Part shown: in pieces, positions 34,805 through 45,049 of the stretch | How the letters are laid out: each line of letters opens with the position of its first letter | Position numbering within the stretch: the stretch's first letter is position 1 | Origin: Janthinobacterium sp. BJB426 | GTDB lineage: Bacteria > Pseudomonadota > Gammaproteobacteria > Burkholderiales > Burkholderiaceae_D | Direction: 5' to 3' | DNA length: 64,000 nt | NCBI RefSeq assembly: GCF_002735705.1 | Contig: NZ_PDZL01000001.1 | Location: 310,001-374,000 of the forward strand | Notes under the pieces: model-generated | Told to the model about the DNA's origin: nothing | The model's input: only the letters and a program-made list of their open reading frames with translations | Databases searched by the model: none | Translations under genes and position numbers: made by a program

Positions 34805-35792
34805 GTAGTACCTCTTCATAAAGTTTTAGTGAGTGTTGATATTTAGGTTGACGCATTGCGTCTGGATCTTTTAAGTACTTCAATGTGTGATAGTCGGCGA
34901 GCAGATCACCCTGGGCTTCCATGTTGTAGTCTGATAATTTTTTCTTCGGAAGTAGCACATACTTGTAATCCAAACCTAGCCTGACAAGTCCCCGTATCGC
35001 TACTGGATAATTCAATTGATGCTGCCAAACATGCACCATTTCATGCATGAACCAGTTTTTTGGCCTTGGTTTCTCCTTTGAGAAGTCCTTTCGGAATTCC
35101 GACTCATGAAAATACATCTCCCCATCCGGTGTCATGGCCACATTTTTGGGCTGCAAGCCAAACCATAGATACGGCTCCCCATGCACCTTGACCTTGTCGT
35201 AGTCGATCGCATCCTGGAACAGCATCCACGCCATGTCGATCTCGCCCTTGGTCAGCGGGCGAACCTTGTCCTTCACTTTGACCTGTTTCACGGACGAACC
35301 GACATCCTTGTCGGTCGTCTTGATGCCTTCCAGCTGAATGACCTTGACCGCAGGCGCAGCGTGTTTTGGCGCGGCGGCGCAGCATGGTGATTTATCCGCG
35401 TGCGGCAGGAATTCGGCCTGGATGATTTGCGCCTCAAGCTTGCTGGTGACGCGCCCCGTGCGCCCCTTCGCATCCGTCGTGCCCGTCCACGTTTCGCCAT
35501 TGCTCAAGGTGAGCCGGTAGTCGGCGTGCGCCAGCGGCACGTCGGCTTGCGAGACGAATTCCAGCTGCTCGTCATAACCGCAGCACCAGCATTCGTCGGG
35601 CTGGCCGGCCAGGCGGTGCAGTTCGCAGCCGCTTGTCGCGTTGCGCAGGGTGGCGCCCAGCACGGGCTGGCCACCGGCGCTGAAGGTGACGATCATGCTG
35701 TCGAAGCGCGCGCCCAGGCTTTTCTTCTGGTGGGCCATGAGCTTGAAGAACACGTCGCACGCGGTGGTGCTGATGACATGGTGCCTGGCCAT
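34722..35792 (-). CDS. Vgr-related putative metallopeptidase, likely T6SS effector
   Basis: 356 residues from the ATG at 35792 (GGAG five bases upstream). The N-terminal part (1-125) is a beta-rich domain with LSNGETWTGTTDAKGRTGRV, like adaptor domains next to T6SS spike proteins. The C-terminal half has LTKGEIDMAWMLFQDAIDY, MTPDGEMYFHESEFRKDF and the zinc motif HEMVH at 250-254, as in the family annotated Vgr-related protein. No signal peptide is present, which fits secretion by T6SS. Two exported paralogues follow directly and resemble immunity proteins. No vgrG, hcp or PAAR gene is in the window. Confidence 0.7.
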   Translation of the reverse strand: MARHHVISTTACDVFFKLMAHQKKSLGARFDSMIVTFSAGGQPVLGATLRNATSGCELHRLAGQPDECWCCGYDEQLEFVSQADVPLAHADYRLTLSNGETWTGTTDAKGRTGRVTSKLEAQIIQAEFLPHADKSPCCAAAPKHAAPAVKVIQLEGIKTTDKDVGSSVKQVKVKDKVRPLTKGEIDMAWMLFQDAIDYDKVKVHGEPYLWFGLQPKNVAMTPDGEMYFHESEFRKDFSKEKPRPKNWFMHEMVHVWQHQLNYPVAIRGLVRLGLDYKYVLLPKKKLSDYNMEAQGDLLADYHTLKYLKDPDAMRQPKYQHSLKLYEEVLHEFFKDRRSKANLPGRNAEHEPLFDIP

Positions 35793-35948
35793 GGGAGCTC
35801 CGCGACAAAACGCCAGCGTAGGACAGCGGCGGCGGGAAGGTATTGACTGGGCGCAAGGCATGCGCGCCTGTGTCTGCCTGATTGACCATTTTGCCAATTT
35901 CTATACACTCGTCTTTTCATTCATTCACTAAAAGACCTGGAGATGGAA

Positions 35949-37628
35949 ATGCCGACCCTGCCCTTGCGCCGTACCCTGCTCACGCTCGCCTGCCTGGGCG
36001 CCCTGACCCACGTCTACGCCCATGCCGATACCGTCATCGACAACGCCAACGGCTACACGCTCAACGCAGCCGGCAAGGTGGTGCGCTTCAAGGCGCTGGC
36101 CTTTGACGACGCTGGCAAACTGCTCGCCGTCGGCAGCGCCGCGCAAGTGAAACGCAAGGCGGCCAAGGGCGCGACCCACGTCGACGTACAGGGAAAAACC
36201 GTGCTGCCTGGCCTGATCGACGCGCACGGCCACGTGTTCGGCCTGGGGACGATCGCCAGCGGCGTGATGTTGTACGGTTCGTCCTCGCTGCCGGCCGCCG
36301 TGCAAGCCGTGGGCGACTTCGCGCGCGCGCATCCGGATCGCAGCTGGGTCGTCGGCAATGGCTGGAACCAGGAAATCTGGAAGCTGGGGCGTTTTCCCAC
36401 GGCTTTGGAACTCGATGCGGCGGAAAGCGCGCGGCCTGTGTGGCTGCGCCGGGTCGACGGCCACGCGGGCTGGGCCAACAGCCGCGCGCTGGCGCTGGCC
36501 GGCATCACGCGCGCCACGCCAGATCCGGCGGGCGGCAAGATCGAACGCGATGCGGACGGCAATGCCACCGGCGTGCTGGTCGACAATGCCATGGACTTGA
36601 TGGACGCCGTGCTGCCCAAGCCCGGCGACGTGGAAAACCGCGCCGCCCTCGATGGCGCGCTGGCGCAGCTGTCGCAGGTGGGCCTGACCAGCGTGCACGA
36701 TGCGGGCATCGGCCAGATGCAGGACCGGCTGTTCCGCGACTACGCGGACCATGGCAAGCTGACGGTGCGCGTGTACGGCATGATTGCCGACACGACGGAA
36801 GACTTTGACGCGCTGTCGAAAAACGGCCCCTTAAATAGTTATGCGCGCGACCTGTACGCCCTGCGCGCCGTGAAACTGCTGTCCGACGGCGCCCTGGGCA
36901 GCCGCGGCGCGGCCCTGCTGGCGCCGTACAGTGACGATCCGTCCACCAGCGGCCTGCTGTTCTTCAAAGATGACGCCATGCGCGCGAAGATGGAAAAAGC
37001 CATGCGCGCCGGCTACCAGGTGAATGTGCACGCCATCGGCGACGCGGGCAACCACCAGATTCTCGACGGCTATGCCGCCTTGACCGCGCAATACCGCAGC
37101 GTGGGCCTGCGCCACCGCATGGAGCATGCGCAGGTGGTGCAATTGAGCGACATCCCCCGTTTCAAGAGCCTTGGCATCGTGCCATCGATGCAGCCTACGC
37201 ACGCGACGTCCGACCAGAACATGGCGGAGCAGCGCGTGGGCCACGAGCGCATCAAGGGCGCGTATGCGTGGCGCACCTTCCTCCAGCAAGGTTCTCGCAT
37301 CGCCTGCGGATCGGACTTCCCCATCGAGTCGCCGAACCCGTTCGAAGGCATCCACGCGGCCGTCACGCGGCAAAACAGCGAGGGGTTCCCGGCCGGCGGC
37401 TGGTACCCGCAGCAAGCGATGACGGTGACGGAGGCGCTGCGCTGTTTCACCCTCGACGCGGCGTGGGCGGCGCACCAGGAAAAGGTCATCGGCACCCTGG
37501 AAGCGGGAAAATGGGCGGACTTCATCGTCGTCGACCAGGACCTGTTTACCGTCGCGCCAGCAGCCATCGGCAAGACGCAGGTGCTGCAGACGTGGGTGGC
37601 GGGCAAGCGCGTGTTCGAGAAAAAGTAG
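35949..37628 (+). CDS. Exported YtcJ-like amidohydrolase
   Basis: 559 residues from the ATG at 35949 (GGAG six bases upstream). A signal peptide (to about AHADT) precedes an amidohydrolase domain with the metal motif LPGLIDAHGHVFG, a histidine in NVHAIGDAGN, HRMEHAQ, and the catalytic aspartate in IACGSDFPIESPNP. It ends in the usual LEAGKWADFIVVDQD. This is the amidohydrolase-3 group, to which YtcJ and related exported metal-dependent hydrolases belong; the substrate is unknown. It lies just before the hut promoter but has its own stop and is not part of that operon. Confidence 0.88.
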   Translation: MPTLPLRRTLLTLACLGALTHVYAHADTVIDNANGYTLNAAGKVVRFKALAFDDAGKLLAVGSAAQVKRKAAKGATHVDVQGKTVLPGLIDAHGHVFGLGTIASGVMLYGSSSLPAAVQAVGDFARAHPDRSWVVGNGWNQEIWKLGRFPTALELDAAESARPVWLRRVDGHAGWANSRALALAGITRATPDPAGGKIERDADGNATGVLVDNAMDLMDAVLPKPGDVENRAALDGALAQLSQVGLTSVHDAGIGQMQDRLFRDYADHGKLTVRVYGMIADTTEDFDALSKNGPLNSYARDLYALRAVKLLSDGALGSRGAALLAPYSDDPSTSGLLFFKDDAMRAKMEKAMRAGYQVNVHAIGDAGNHQILDGYAALTAQYRSVGLRHRMEHAQVVQLSDIPRFKSLGIVPSMQPTHATSDQNMAEQRVGHERIKGAYAWRTFLQQGSRIACGSDFPIESPNPFEGIHAAVTRQNSEGFPAGGWYPQQAMTVTEALRCFTLDAAWAAHQEKVIGTLEAGKWADFIVVDQDLFTVAPAAIGKTQVLQTWVAGKRVFEKK

Positions 37629-37652
37629 ACTGTTTTCGCTTGCAAAAATCTG

Positions 37653-37681
37653 TTGACTTGGTTGTATAGACAACCTATGCT
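37653..37681 (+). promoter_or_regulatory. hut operon promoter with embedded HutC operator
   Basis: TTGACT (37653-37658) and TATGCT (37676-37681) are 17 bases apart. GGTTGTATAGACAACC (37660-37675), a perfect inverted repeat with 4-base centre, fills that spacer. It matches the known HutC operator core TTGTATxxACAA. Bound HutC would block RNA polymerase directly. Transcription would begin near 37688, about 59 bases before hutU. Confidence 0.85.
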
Positions 37682-37746
37682 GGGAGCACCAGAGCGGGCC
37701 ACGTAGTGGGCCAAGTACGCCCGCTCGCACCCTACGAGGAGACAGC

Positions 37747-39450
<1,704 letters not shown>

Positions 39451-39463
39451 GACTTAGACGCGA

Positions 39464-41029
39464 ATGACTATGACACAGCACTCCAAAAGTTGGACCCTGA
39501 AACCGGGCGCGATGACCCTGGGCGACCTGCGCGCCGTCTGGGCCGCACCGGCCAAACTGATCCTCGCCGCCGAAGCCTATCCCGTCATCGAGGCGTCGGC
39601 CGCCGCCGTGCAAGCCATCGTCGCCAAGGGCGATGCGGCGTATGGCATCAACACGGGTTTCGGCCTGCTCGCCAAGACGCGCATCCCCGATGAAAAACTC
39701 GAGCAATTGCAGCGCAACCTGATCCTGTCGCACTCCGTCGGCACGGGCGAGCTGCTGTCCGACGCCGTCGTGCGCCTGATCATGCTGATGAAGATCGGCA
39801 GCCTGGCGCGCGGCTATTCCGGCGTGCGCCCGCTGATCGTCGACACCCTGATCGCCCTGTACAACGCGGGCATCATGCCGGCCATTCCCGCCAAGGGTTC
39901 CGTCGGCGCTTCGGGCGATCTGGCGCCCCTGTCGCACATGACCCTGGCCATGCTGGGCGTGGGCGACGTGCGCGTCAACGGCGAACTGATGCCGGCGCCC
40001 GAAGCGCTGGCGCAGGCGGGCATCGCCCCCGTGGTGCTGGCAGCGAAAGAGGGCCTGGCGCTGATCAACGGCACGCAAGTGTCGAACGCGCTGGCGCTGC
40101 ATGGCTTGTTCATGGCCGAGCGCCTGCTGGAAGCGGCCATGGTCACGGGCGCGCTGTCGCTCGACGCGGCCAAGGGCAGCGACTCGCCGTTCGACGCGCG
40201 CGTGCATGCCGTGCGCGGGCAGCCGGGACAGATTCTGGCCGCGCAGATGTACCGCCAGCTGGTGGCGCACAGCGCGATCCGCGCCTCGCACCTGGAAGGC
40301 GACGAGCGCGTGCAAGACCCGTACAGCCTGCGCTGCCAGCCGCAAGTCATGGGCGCCTGCCTCGATTTGATCGGCAATGTGGGCCGCACCCTGCTGATCG
40401 AAGCCAACGCCGTCACGGACAATCCGCTGATCTTCCAGGACGGTCCCAACGGCCACGCGGAAATCGTCTCGGGAGGGAACTTCCACGCCGAGCCGGTGGC
40501 CTTTGCGGCCGACACGCTGGCGCTGGCGATCGCCGAAATCGGCGCGCTGGCCGAGCGCCGCATCGCGCTGCTGATCGACGCGACCCTGTCCGGCCTGCCG
40601 CCCTTCCTCGTGCGCGATCCGGGCGTCAATTCCGGCTTCATGATCGCCCACGTGACGGCGGCCGCGCTGGCGTCGGAAAACAAGTCGCTCGCGCATCCGG
40701 CCAGCGTCGACAGCCTGCCGACATCGGCCAACCAGGAAGACCATGTGAGCATGGCCACGTTTGCCGGGCGCCGCCTGGACGATATGGCGCACAACACGGC
40801 CGTCATCGTCGGCATCGAACTGCTGGCCGCCGCGCAGGGCATCGATTTCCACCGTCCGCTGAAAACCTCGCCGCACCTCGAACATGTACACCAGCAGTTG
40901 CGCCAGAAGGTGCCGTTCTTCGACGCCGACCGCTTCTTCGCGCCGGATATCGAAGCGGCCAAGCAGATGGTGTTGCACGGTGAGTTGAGCAGCACGTGCA
41001 AGAATTTGTTCGCCCCGCTGTACGCTTGA
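39464..41029 (+). CDS. hutH: Histidine ammonia-lyase
   Basis: 521 residues. It removes ammonia from histidine to give urocanate, the first step and the source of the HutC inducer. The Ala-Ser-Gly that cyclises to the MIO cofactor is seen in [22 protein letters not shown] and [10 protein letters not shown] are further family landmarks. Two ATG codons (39464, 39470) are in frame at the start; neither has a strong ribosome site. hutG follows after 20 bases. Confidence 0.98.
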   Translation: MTMTQHSKSWTLKPGAMTLGDLRAVWAAPAKLILAAEAYPVIEASAAAVQAIVAKGDAAYGINTGFGLLAKTRIPDEKLEQLQRNLILSHSVGTGELLSDAVVRLIMLMKIGSLARGYSGVRPLIVDTLIALYNAGIMPAIPAKGSVGASGDLAPLSHMTLAMLGVGDVRVNGELMPAPEALAQAGIAPVVLAAKEGLALINGTQVSNALALHGLFMAERLLEAAMVTGALSLDAAKGSDSPFDARVHAVRGQPGQILAAQMYRQLVAHSAIRASHLEGDERVQDPYSLRCQPQVMGACLDLIGNVGRTLLIEANAVTDNPLIFQDGPNGHAEIVSGGNFHAEPVAFAADTLALAIAEIGALAERRIALLIDATLSGLPPFLVRDPGVNSGFMIAHVTAAALASENKSLAHPASVDSLPTSANQEDHVSMATFAGRRLDDMAHNTAVIVGIELLAAAQGIDFHRPLKTSPHLEHVHQQLRQKVPFFDADRFFAPDIEAAKQMVLHGELSSTCKNLFAPLYA

Positions 41030-41049
41030 GCGGGAGCAAGGAGACAGGC

Positions 41050-41853
41050 ATGGATTTCCGCTTCAACGAAGGCAGCATCCCGCTGCTGGTGTCGATGCCC
41101 CACGTGGGCACCGACATACCCGACGATATCGCCGCGCGCATGACGCCGCAGGCCTTGATCAAGGCCGACACGGACTGGCATTTGCGCGAGCTGTATGGCT
41201 TCTTGCAGGAGATGGATGCGTCCGTGCTGTCGGCGCGCTGGTCGCGCTACACCATCGACTTGAACCGCCCGCAGGAAGACACGAATCTGTATCCGGGCCA
41301 GGATACGACGGGCTTGCTGCCCAACGATACCTTTCACCGCGAGCCGCTGTACCTGGCCGGCCGCGAACCCGATGCGCAGGACGTGCAACAGCGCTTGCAG
41401 CGCTACTGGGCGCCGTATCATGCGCAGCTGCGCGCGGAGCTGGACCGCATGCTGCGCGTGCATGGCGCCGTGGTGCTGTGGGATGCCCATTCCATCGCCT
41501 CGCGCGTGCCGCGCTTCTTTGACGGCAAGCTGCCCGACCTGAATTTCGGCACGGCCGATGGCGTCAGTTGCGATGCGGGCCTGACGTCCGCCGTGGTCGA
41601 TATCGCGCGCGCGCAGGATGCCTTTACCGTGGCCTTGAATGGCCGCTTCAAGGGCGGGCATATCACGCGCCATTACGGCCAGCCGGCCAACCGCGTGCAT
41701 GCGATCCAGCTGGAGATGTGCCAGTGCCTGTACATGAATGAACCTGGCATGGATGAAGCGGCGCCATTTGGCTACCGGCCCGACCTGGCGGCAAAGGTGC
41801 AGCCGCTGCTGCGCCAGATGATGGAAGCGGCCGTGGCATGGGTGGCGCGTTGA
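41050..41853 (+). CDS. hutG: N-formylglutamate deformylase
   Basis: 267 residues from ATG 41050, preceded by AAGGAGA. It cleaves N-formylglutamate to glutamate and formate, the last step of the pathway variant in Pseudomonas. Typical features are LVSMPHVGTDIP at the start, LWDAHSIASRVPRFFDGKLPDLNFGT with metal-binding residues, and HITRHYGQPANRVHAIQLEM. It pairs with HutF, whose product is its substrate, so this is the formate-releasing route rather than the formimidoyltransferase one. Confidence 0.97.
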   Translation: MDFRFNEGSIPLLVSMPHVGTDIPDDIAARMTPQALIKADTDWHLRELYGFLQEMDASVLSARWSRYTIDLNRPQEDTNLYPGQDTTGLLPNDTFHREPLYLAGREPDAQDVQQRLQRYWAPYHAQLRAELDRMLRVHGAVVLWDAHSIASRVPRFFDGKLPDLNFGTADGVSCDAGLTSAVVDIARAQDAFTVALNGRFKGGHITRHYGQPANRVHAIQLEMCQCLYMNEPGMDEAAPFGYRPDLAAKVQPLLRQMMEAAVAWVAR

Positions 41854-43214
41854 GCGGCTGGCTGTTCGCGCGCCACGCGCTGCTGCCGCAAGGCTGGCGC
41901 CGCGACGTGCTGCTGGAGTGGGACGCGGCTGGCGATTTGATGGCGGTGACCGACAATGCTGCACCGCCGAACGGCGTGGAAGTGGCCGAATATGTCTTGC
42001 CCGGCATGGTCAACCTGCATTCGCACGCGTTCCAGCGGGCGCTGGGCGGCATGACGGAAGTCGCCGGTGATGGGCCGGACAGCTTCTGGACCTGGCGCGA
42101 TCTGATGTACCGTTTCGCGCGCCATATCACGCCGGAGCAGATGGAGGCAATCGCCGCGCAGCTGTTTGCGGAATGCCTGCGCCATGGCTATACGGCCGTG
42201 TGCGAATTCCACTACCTGCAGCGCGATGCGGCCGGTGCGCTGTATGCGCGTCCCGCCGAAACGGCGGAACGGGTGCTGGCCGCGGCCCGTAGCAGCGGCA
42301 TCGGCCTGACCATGCTGCCTGTGCTGTACAGCCATGCGGGTTTCGGCGCACAGCCCCTCAAACCCGAGCAGGCGCGCTTCCGCACCGATGCGGATGATGT
42401 GCTGCGCATCGTCGAGGCGCTGGCGCCGCAGCGCGGCGGGCAGGTGGAGGTGGGCTTTGCGCCGCACTCGCTGCGTGCGGCCGGCGTGGCGCAGATCCGC
42501 GAAGTGGCGCAAGCGCTGCCCGCGGGCCGCCCCATCCACATCCACATCGCCGAGCAGCAGGGCGAAGTGCGCCAGTGCCTGGACTACTGCGGCCGGCGCC
42601 CGGTGCAGTACTTGTACGACCAGGTCGGCGTCGATGCGCGCTGGTGCCTCGTGCATGCGACGCATGTGCAGCCCGATGAAGTGGCGCTGATGGCGGCCAG
42701 CGGCGCCGTGGCGGGCCTGTGTCCGACGACGGAAGCAAACCTGGGCGACGGCTTGTTCCCGCTGGCCGAATTCATCGCCGCCGGCGGGCATTTTGGCGTT
42801 GGCAGCGACAGCCACGTGTCGCAGTCGCCGGTGGAAGAATTGCGCTGGCTCGAATATGGCCAGCGCCTGCAACGGCAGCAACGCAATGTGGCCGCCACGG
42901 CAGATGAACGCCGCGTGGGAGATTACCTGTGGCAGGCGGCCCTGCAGGGCGGCGCGCAGGCGGCCGGGCGCAAGCTAGGTGCCCTGGCGCCGGGCTGCCG
43001 CGCCGACTTGCTGGTGCTCGACGACGCGCATGTGAACCTGTGCGGCGTGGCCATCGCCGATGTGCTGGGCAGCGTACTTTTCTGCGGCAACGATAACCTG
43101 GTGCGCGACGTGCTGTGTGGCGGCCAGTGGCAGGTGCGCGATGGGCGCCACGTGGCGCAGGACGCCATCGCCACCGCCTACAAGCGCACCCTGGCGCAAT
43201 TGAGGGCACTCTGA
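41838..43214 (+). CDS. hutF: Formimidoylglutamate deiminase
   Basis: 458 residues of the amidohydrolase superfamily. Metal motif LPGMVNLHSHAFQRAL, then HIHIAEQQGEV, and catalytic aspartate in FGVGSDSHVSQSPVEELRWLEY. It converts N-formimidoylglutamate to N-formylglutamate and ammonia. Its start overlaps the hutG end: ATG 41838 precedes the hutG stop by 16 bases, and a TTG at 41850 is an alternative start with a near-identical product. It overlaps hutD by three bases. Confidence 0.97.
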   Translation: MGGALSGWLFARHALLPQGWRRDVLLEWDAAGDLMAVTDNAAPPNGVEVAEYVLPGMVNLHSHAFQRALGGMTEVAGDGPDSFWTWRDLMYRFARHITPEQMEAIAAQLFAECLRHGYTAVCEFHYLQRDAAGALYARPAETAERVLAAARSSGIGLTMLPVLYSHAGFGAQPLKPEQARFRTDADDVLRIVEALAPQRGGQVEVGFAPHSLRAAGVAQIREVAQALPAGRPIHIHIAEQQGEVRQCLDYCGRRPVQYLYDQVGVDARWCLVHATHVQPDEVALMAASGAVAGLCPTTEANLGDGLFPLAEFIAAGGHFGVGSDSHVSQSPVEELRWLEYGQRLQRQQRNVAATADERRVGDYLWQAALQGGAQAAGRKLGALAPGCRADLLVLDDAHVNLCGVAIADVLGSVLFCGNDNLVRDVLCGGQWQVRDGRHVAQDAIATAYKRTLAQLRAL

Positions 43215-43789
43215 TGGCGACCTTCATCCCGCAGGAATGCCTGCGCGCCGCGCCGTGGAAAAACGGCGGCGGCAGCACGATGGAAATCGCCATTTCTCCG
43301 CCCGGTGCCGGCCTGACGGAATTCGACTGGCGTATCAGCCTGGCGACGATCACGGCCAGCGGGCCGTTTTCCAGCTTTCCCGGCATCGACCGCAGCCTGA
43401 TGCTGGTCGATGGCGACAGCGTGCAGCTGACGCTTGATGGCGCGCGCAAGGTGACGTTGAGCGCGGCACAACCGATGCTGTGGTTTCCCGGCGAGGCGAT
43501 CGTGGAGGCGCAAGTCAAGGGGACAACGACGGATTTCAATGTGATGACGCGGCGCGACCGCTGCCGCCACCAGCTGGAAAAAATCACGGCCCCGTGCCGG
43601 CTGGTGCGGCGCAGCGCGGCGACCTTGCTGTTTGTCGCCGGAGAAGGCCACGTGCTGGCCCGCGGTGGCGACCAGCAGTTCGCGCTGGCCCGCCATGACG
43701 CGCTGTTGCTGGACGCTGACGATGCGCAGGAATGGCGGCTCGACGCCTTGCAGCGTTCGACCGTATTGTGCGTCGACCTGTTCATCTAG
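43214..43789 (+). CDS. hutD: HutD family protein
   Basis: 191 residues starting at ATG 43214, overlapping the hutF stop (TGATG). HutD proteins are cupin-fold and are thought to limit hut expression or set a ceiling, possibly by binding a pathway metabolite; the mechanism is not established. The conserved ECLRAAPWKNGGGSTMEIAI, FDWRISLATITASGPFSSFPGIDRSL and FPGEAIVEA are visible. It is coupled to hutF and followed by hutI after 12 bases. Confidence 0.96.
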   Translation: MATFIPQECLRAAPWKNGGGSTMEIAISPPGAGLTEFDWRISLATITASGPFSSFPGIDRSLMLVDGDSVQLTLDGARKVTLSAAQPMLWFPGEAIVEAQVKGTTTDFNVMTRRDRCRHQLEKITAPCRLVRRSAATLLFVAGEGHVLARGGDQQFALARHDALLLDADDAQEWRLDALQRSTVLCVDLFI

Positions 43790-43801
43790 GAAGGAAACAC
43801 C

Positions 43802-45028
43802 ATGCAAGACTGGGATCTGGTCATCCACAACGTCCACCTGGCCACCATGGAACACGGTTATGGCGAACTGCTGGACGCGGCCATCGCCGTCAAGGATGGC
43901 CGCATCGCCTGGTTCGGCCCTGGCGACGAGCTGCCGGCCAGCGGCGCGGTGCTGCAGGACGGCCAGGGTTGCTGGCTCACGCCCGGCCTGATCGACTGCC
44001 ACACGCATATCGTCCACGCGGGCAACCGCAGCGACGAATTCGAGGCGCGCCTGAATGGCGCCAGCTATGAAGACATCAGCCGCGCCGGCGGCGGCATCAT
44101 GTCCACCGTGCGCGCCACGCGCGCGGCCAGCGACGACGAATTGCTGCGGCAAAGCCTGCCCCGCGTGCTGGCGCTGCTGGCCGAGGGCGTGACCACCCTG
44201 GAGATCAAGTCCGGCTATGGTCTCGACGCGGACAGCGAAGCGAAGATGCTGCGCGTGGCGCGCCGCATCGGGCAAGAGCTGCCCGTGTCCGTGCGCACCA
44301 CCTTTCTTGGCGCGCACGCGCTGCCGCCCGAATATGCGGGCCAGGCCGACGCGTATATCGACCTGCTGTGCGCGCAGATGCTGCCCCAGCTGGCCAGTGA
44401 CGGCCTGGTCGACGCCGTCGACGCGTTTTGTGAGCGCATCGGTTTTACGCCGGCGCAGACCGAAAGGGTGTTTGCGGCGGCGCGCGCCTTGAACCTGCCC
44501 GTCAAATTGCATGCGGAGCAGCTGTCGGACCTGGGTGGCGCGGCGCTGGTGGCGCGCTACGGGGGCCTGTCAGCCGACCATCTGGAATTCCTGTCGGAAG
44601 AGGGTGTCGCCGCCATGGCGCAACACGGCACGGTGGCCGTGCTGCTGCCGGGCGCGTATTACTTTTTGCGCGAGACGCAGCCGCCGCCTGTCGCGGCCTT
44701 GCGCGCGGCCGGCGTGCCGATGGCCGTGTCCACCGATTGCAATCCGGGTACGTCGCCGATGACGTCCCTGCTGCTGGCGATGAACATGGCGTGCACCTTG
44801 TGGCGCTTGACGCCGCAGGAAGCGCTGGCCGGTGCTACCTGCCATGCGGCGCGCGCGCTGGGCTTGCAGCATGAAACGGGCAGCCTGGTGGTGGGCAAGC
44901 GCGCCGATTTTGCCCTGTGGCGCATCGCGCGCCCGGCCGACCTGGCGTATGCGCTGGGCCTGAACCCGTGCGCGGGCGTGGTGCATGGCGGTGTCTGGCG
45001 CGCGCCGGTGGTAAGCTTGCCGGATTGA
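43802..45028 (+). CDS. hutI: Imidazolonepropionase
   Basis: 408 residues. It hydrolyses imidazolone-5-propionate to N-formimidoylglutamate. Metal site [32 protein letters not shown], and catalytic [10 protein letters not shown] are all present. AAGGAAA lies upstream of the ATG. With hutU, hutH, hutG and hutF this completes the five-step route to glutamate, formate and two ammonia. hutI is the last enzyme gene and is followed by the transporter gene at 22 bases. Confidence 0.98.
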   Translation: MQDWDLVIHNVHLATMEHGYGELLDAAIAVKDGRIAWFGPGDELPASGAVLQDGQGCWLTPGLIDCHTHIVHAGNRSDEFEARLNGASYEDISRAGGGIMSTVRATRAASDDELLRQSLPRVLALLAEGVTTLEIKSGYGLDADSEAKMLRVARRIGQELPVSVRTTFLGAHALPPEYAGQADAYIDLLCAQMLPQLASDGLVDAVDAFCERIGFTPAQTERVFAAARALNLPVKLHAEQLSDLGGAALVARYGGLSADHLEFLSEEGVAAMAQHGTVAVLLPGAYYFLRETQPPPVAALRAAGVPMAVSTDCNPGTSPMTSLLLAMNMACTLWRLTPQEALAGATCHAARALGLQHETGSLVVGKRADFALWRIARPADLAYALGLNPCAGVVHGGVWRAPVVSLPD

Positions 45029-45049
45029 TCATCCGTCCTGGAGCGCCGC

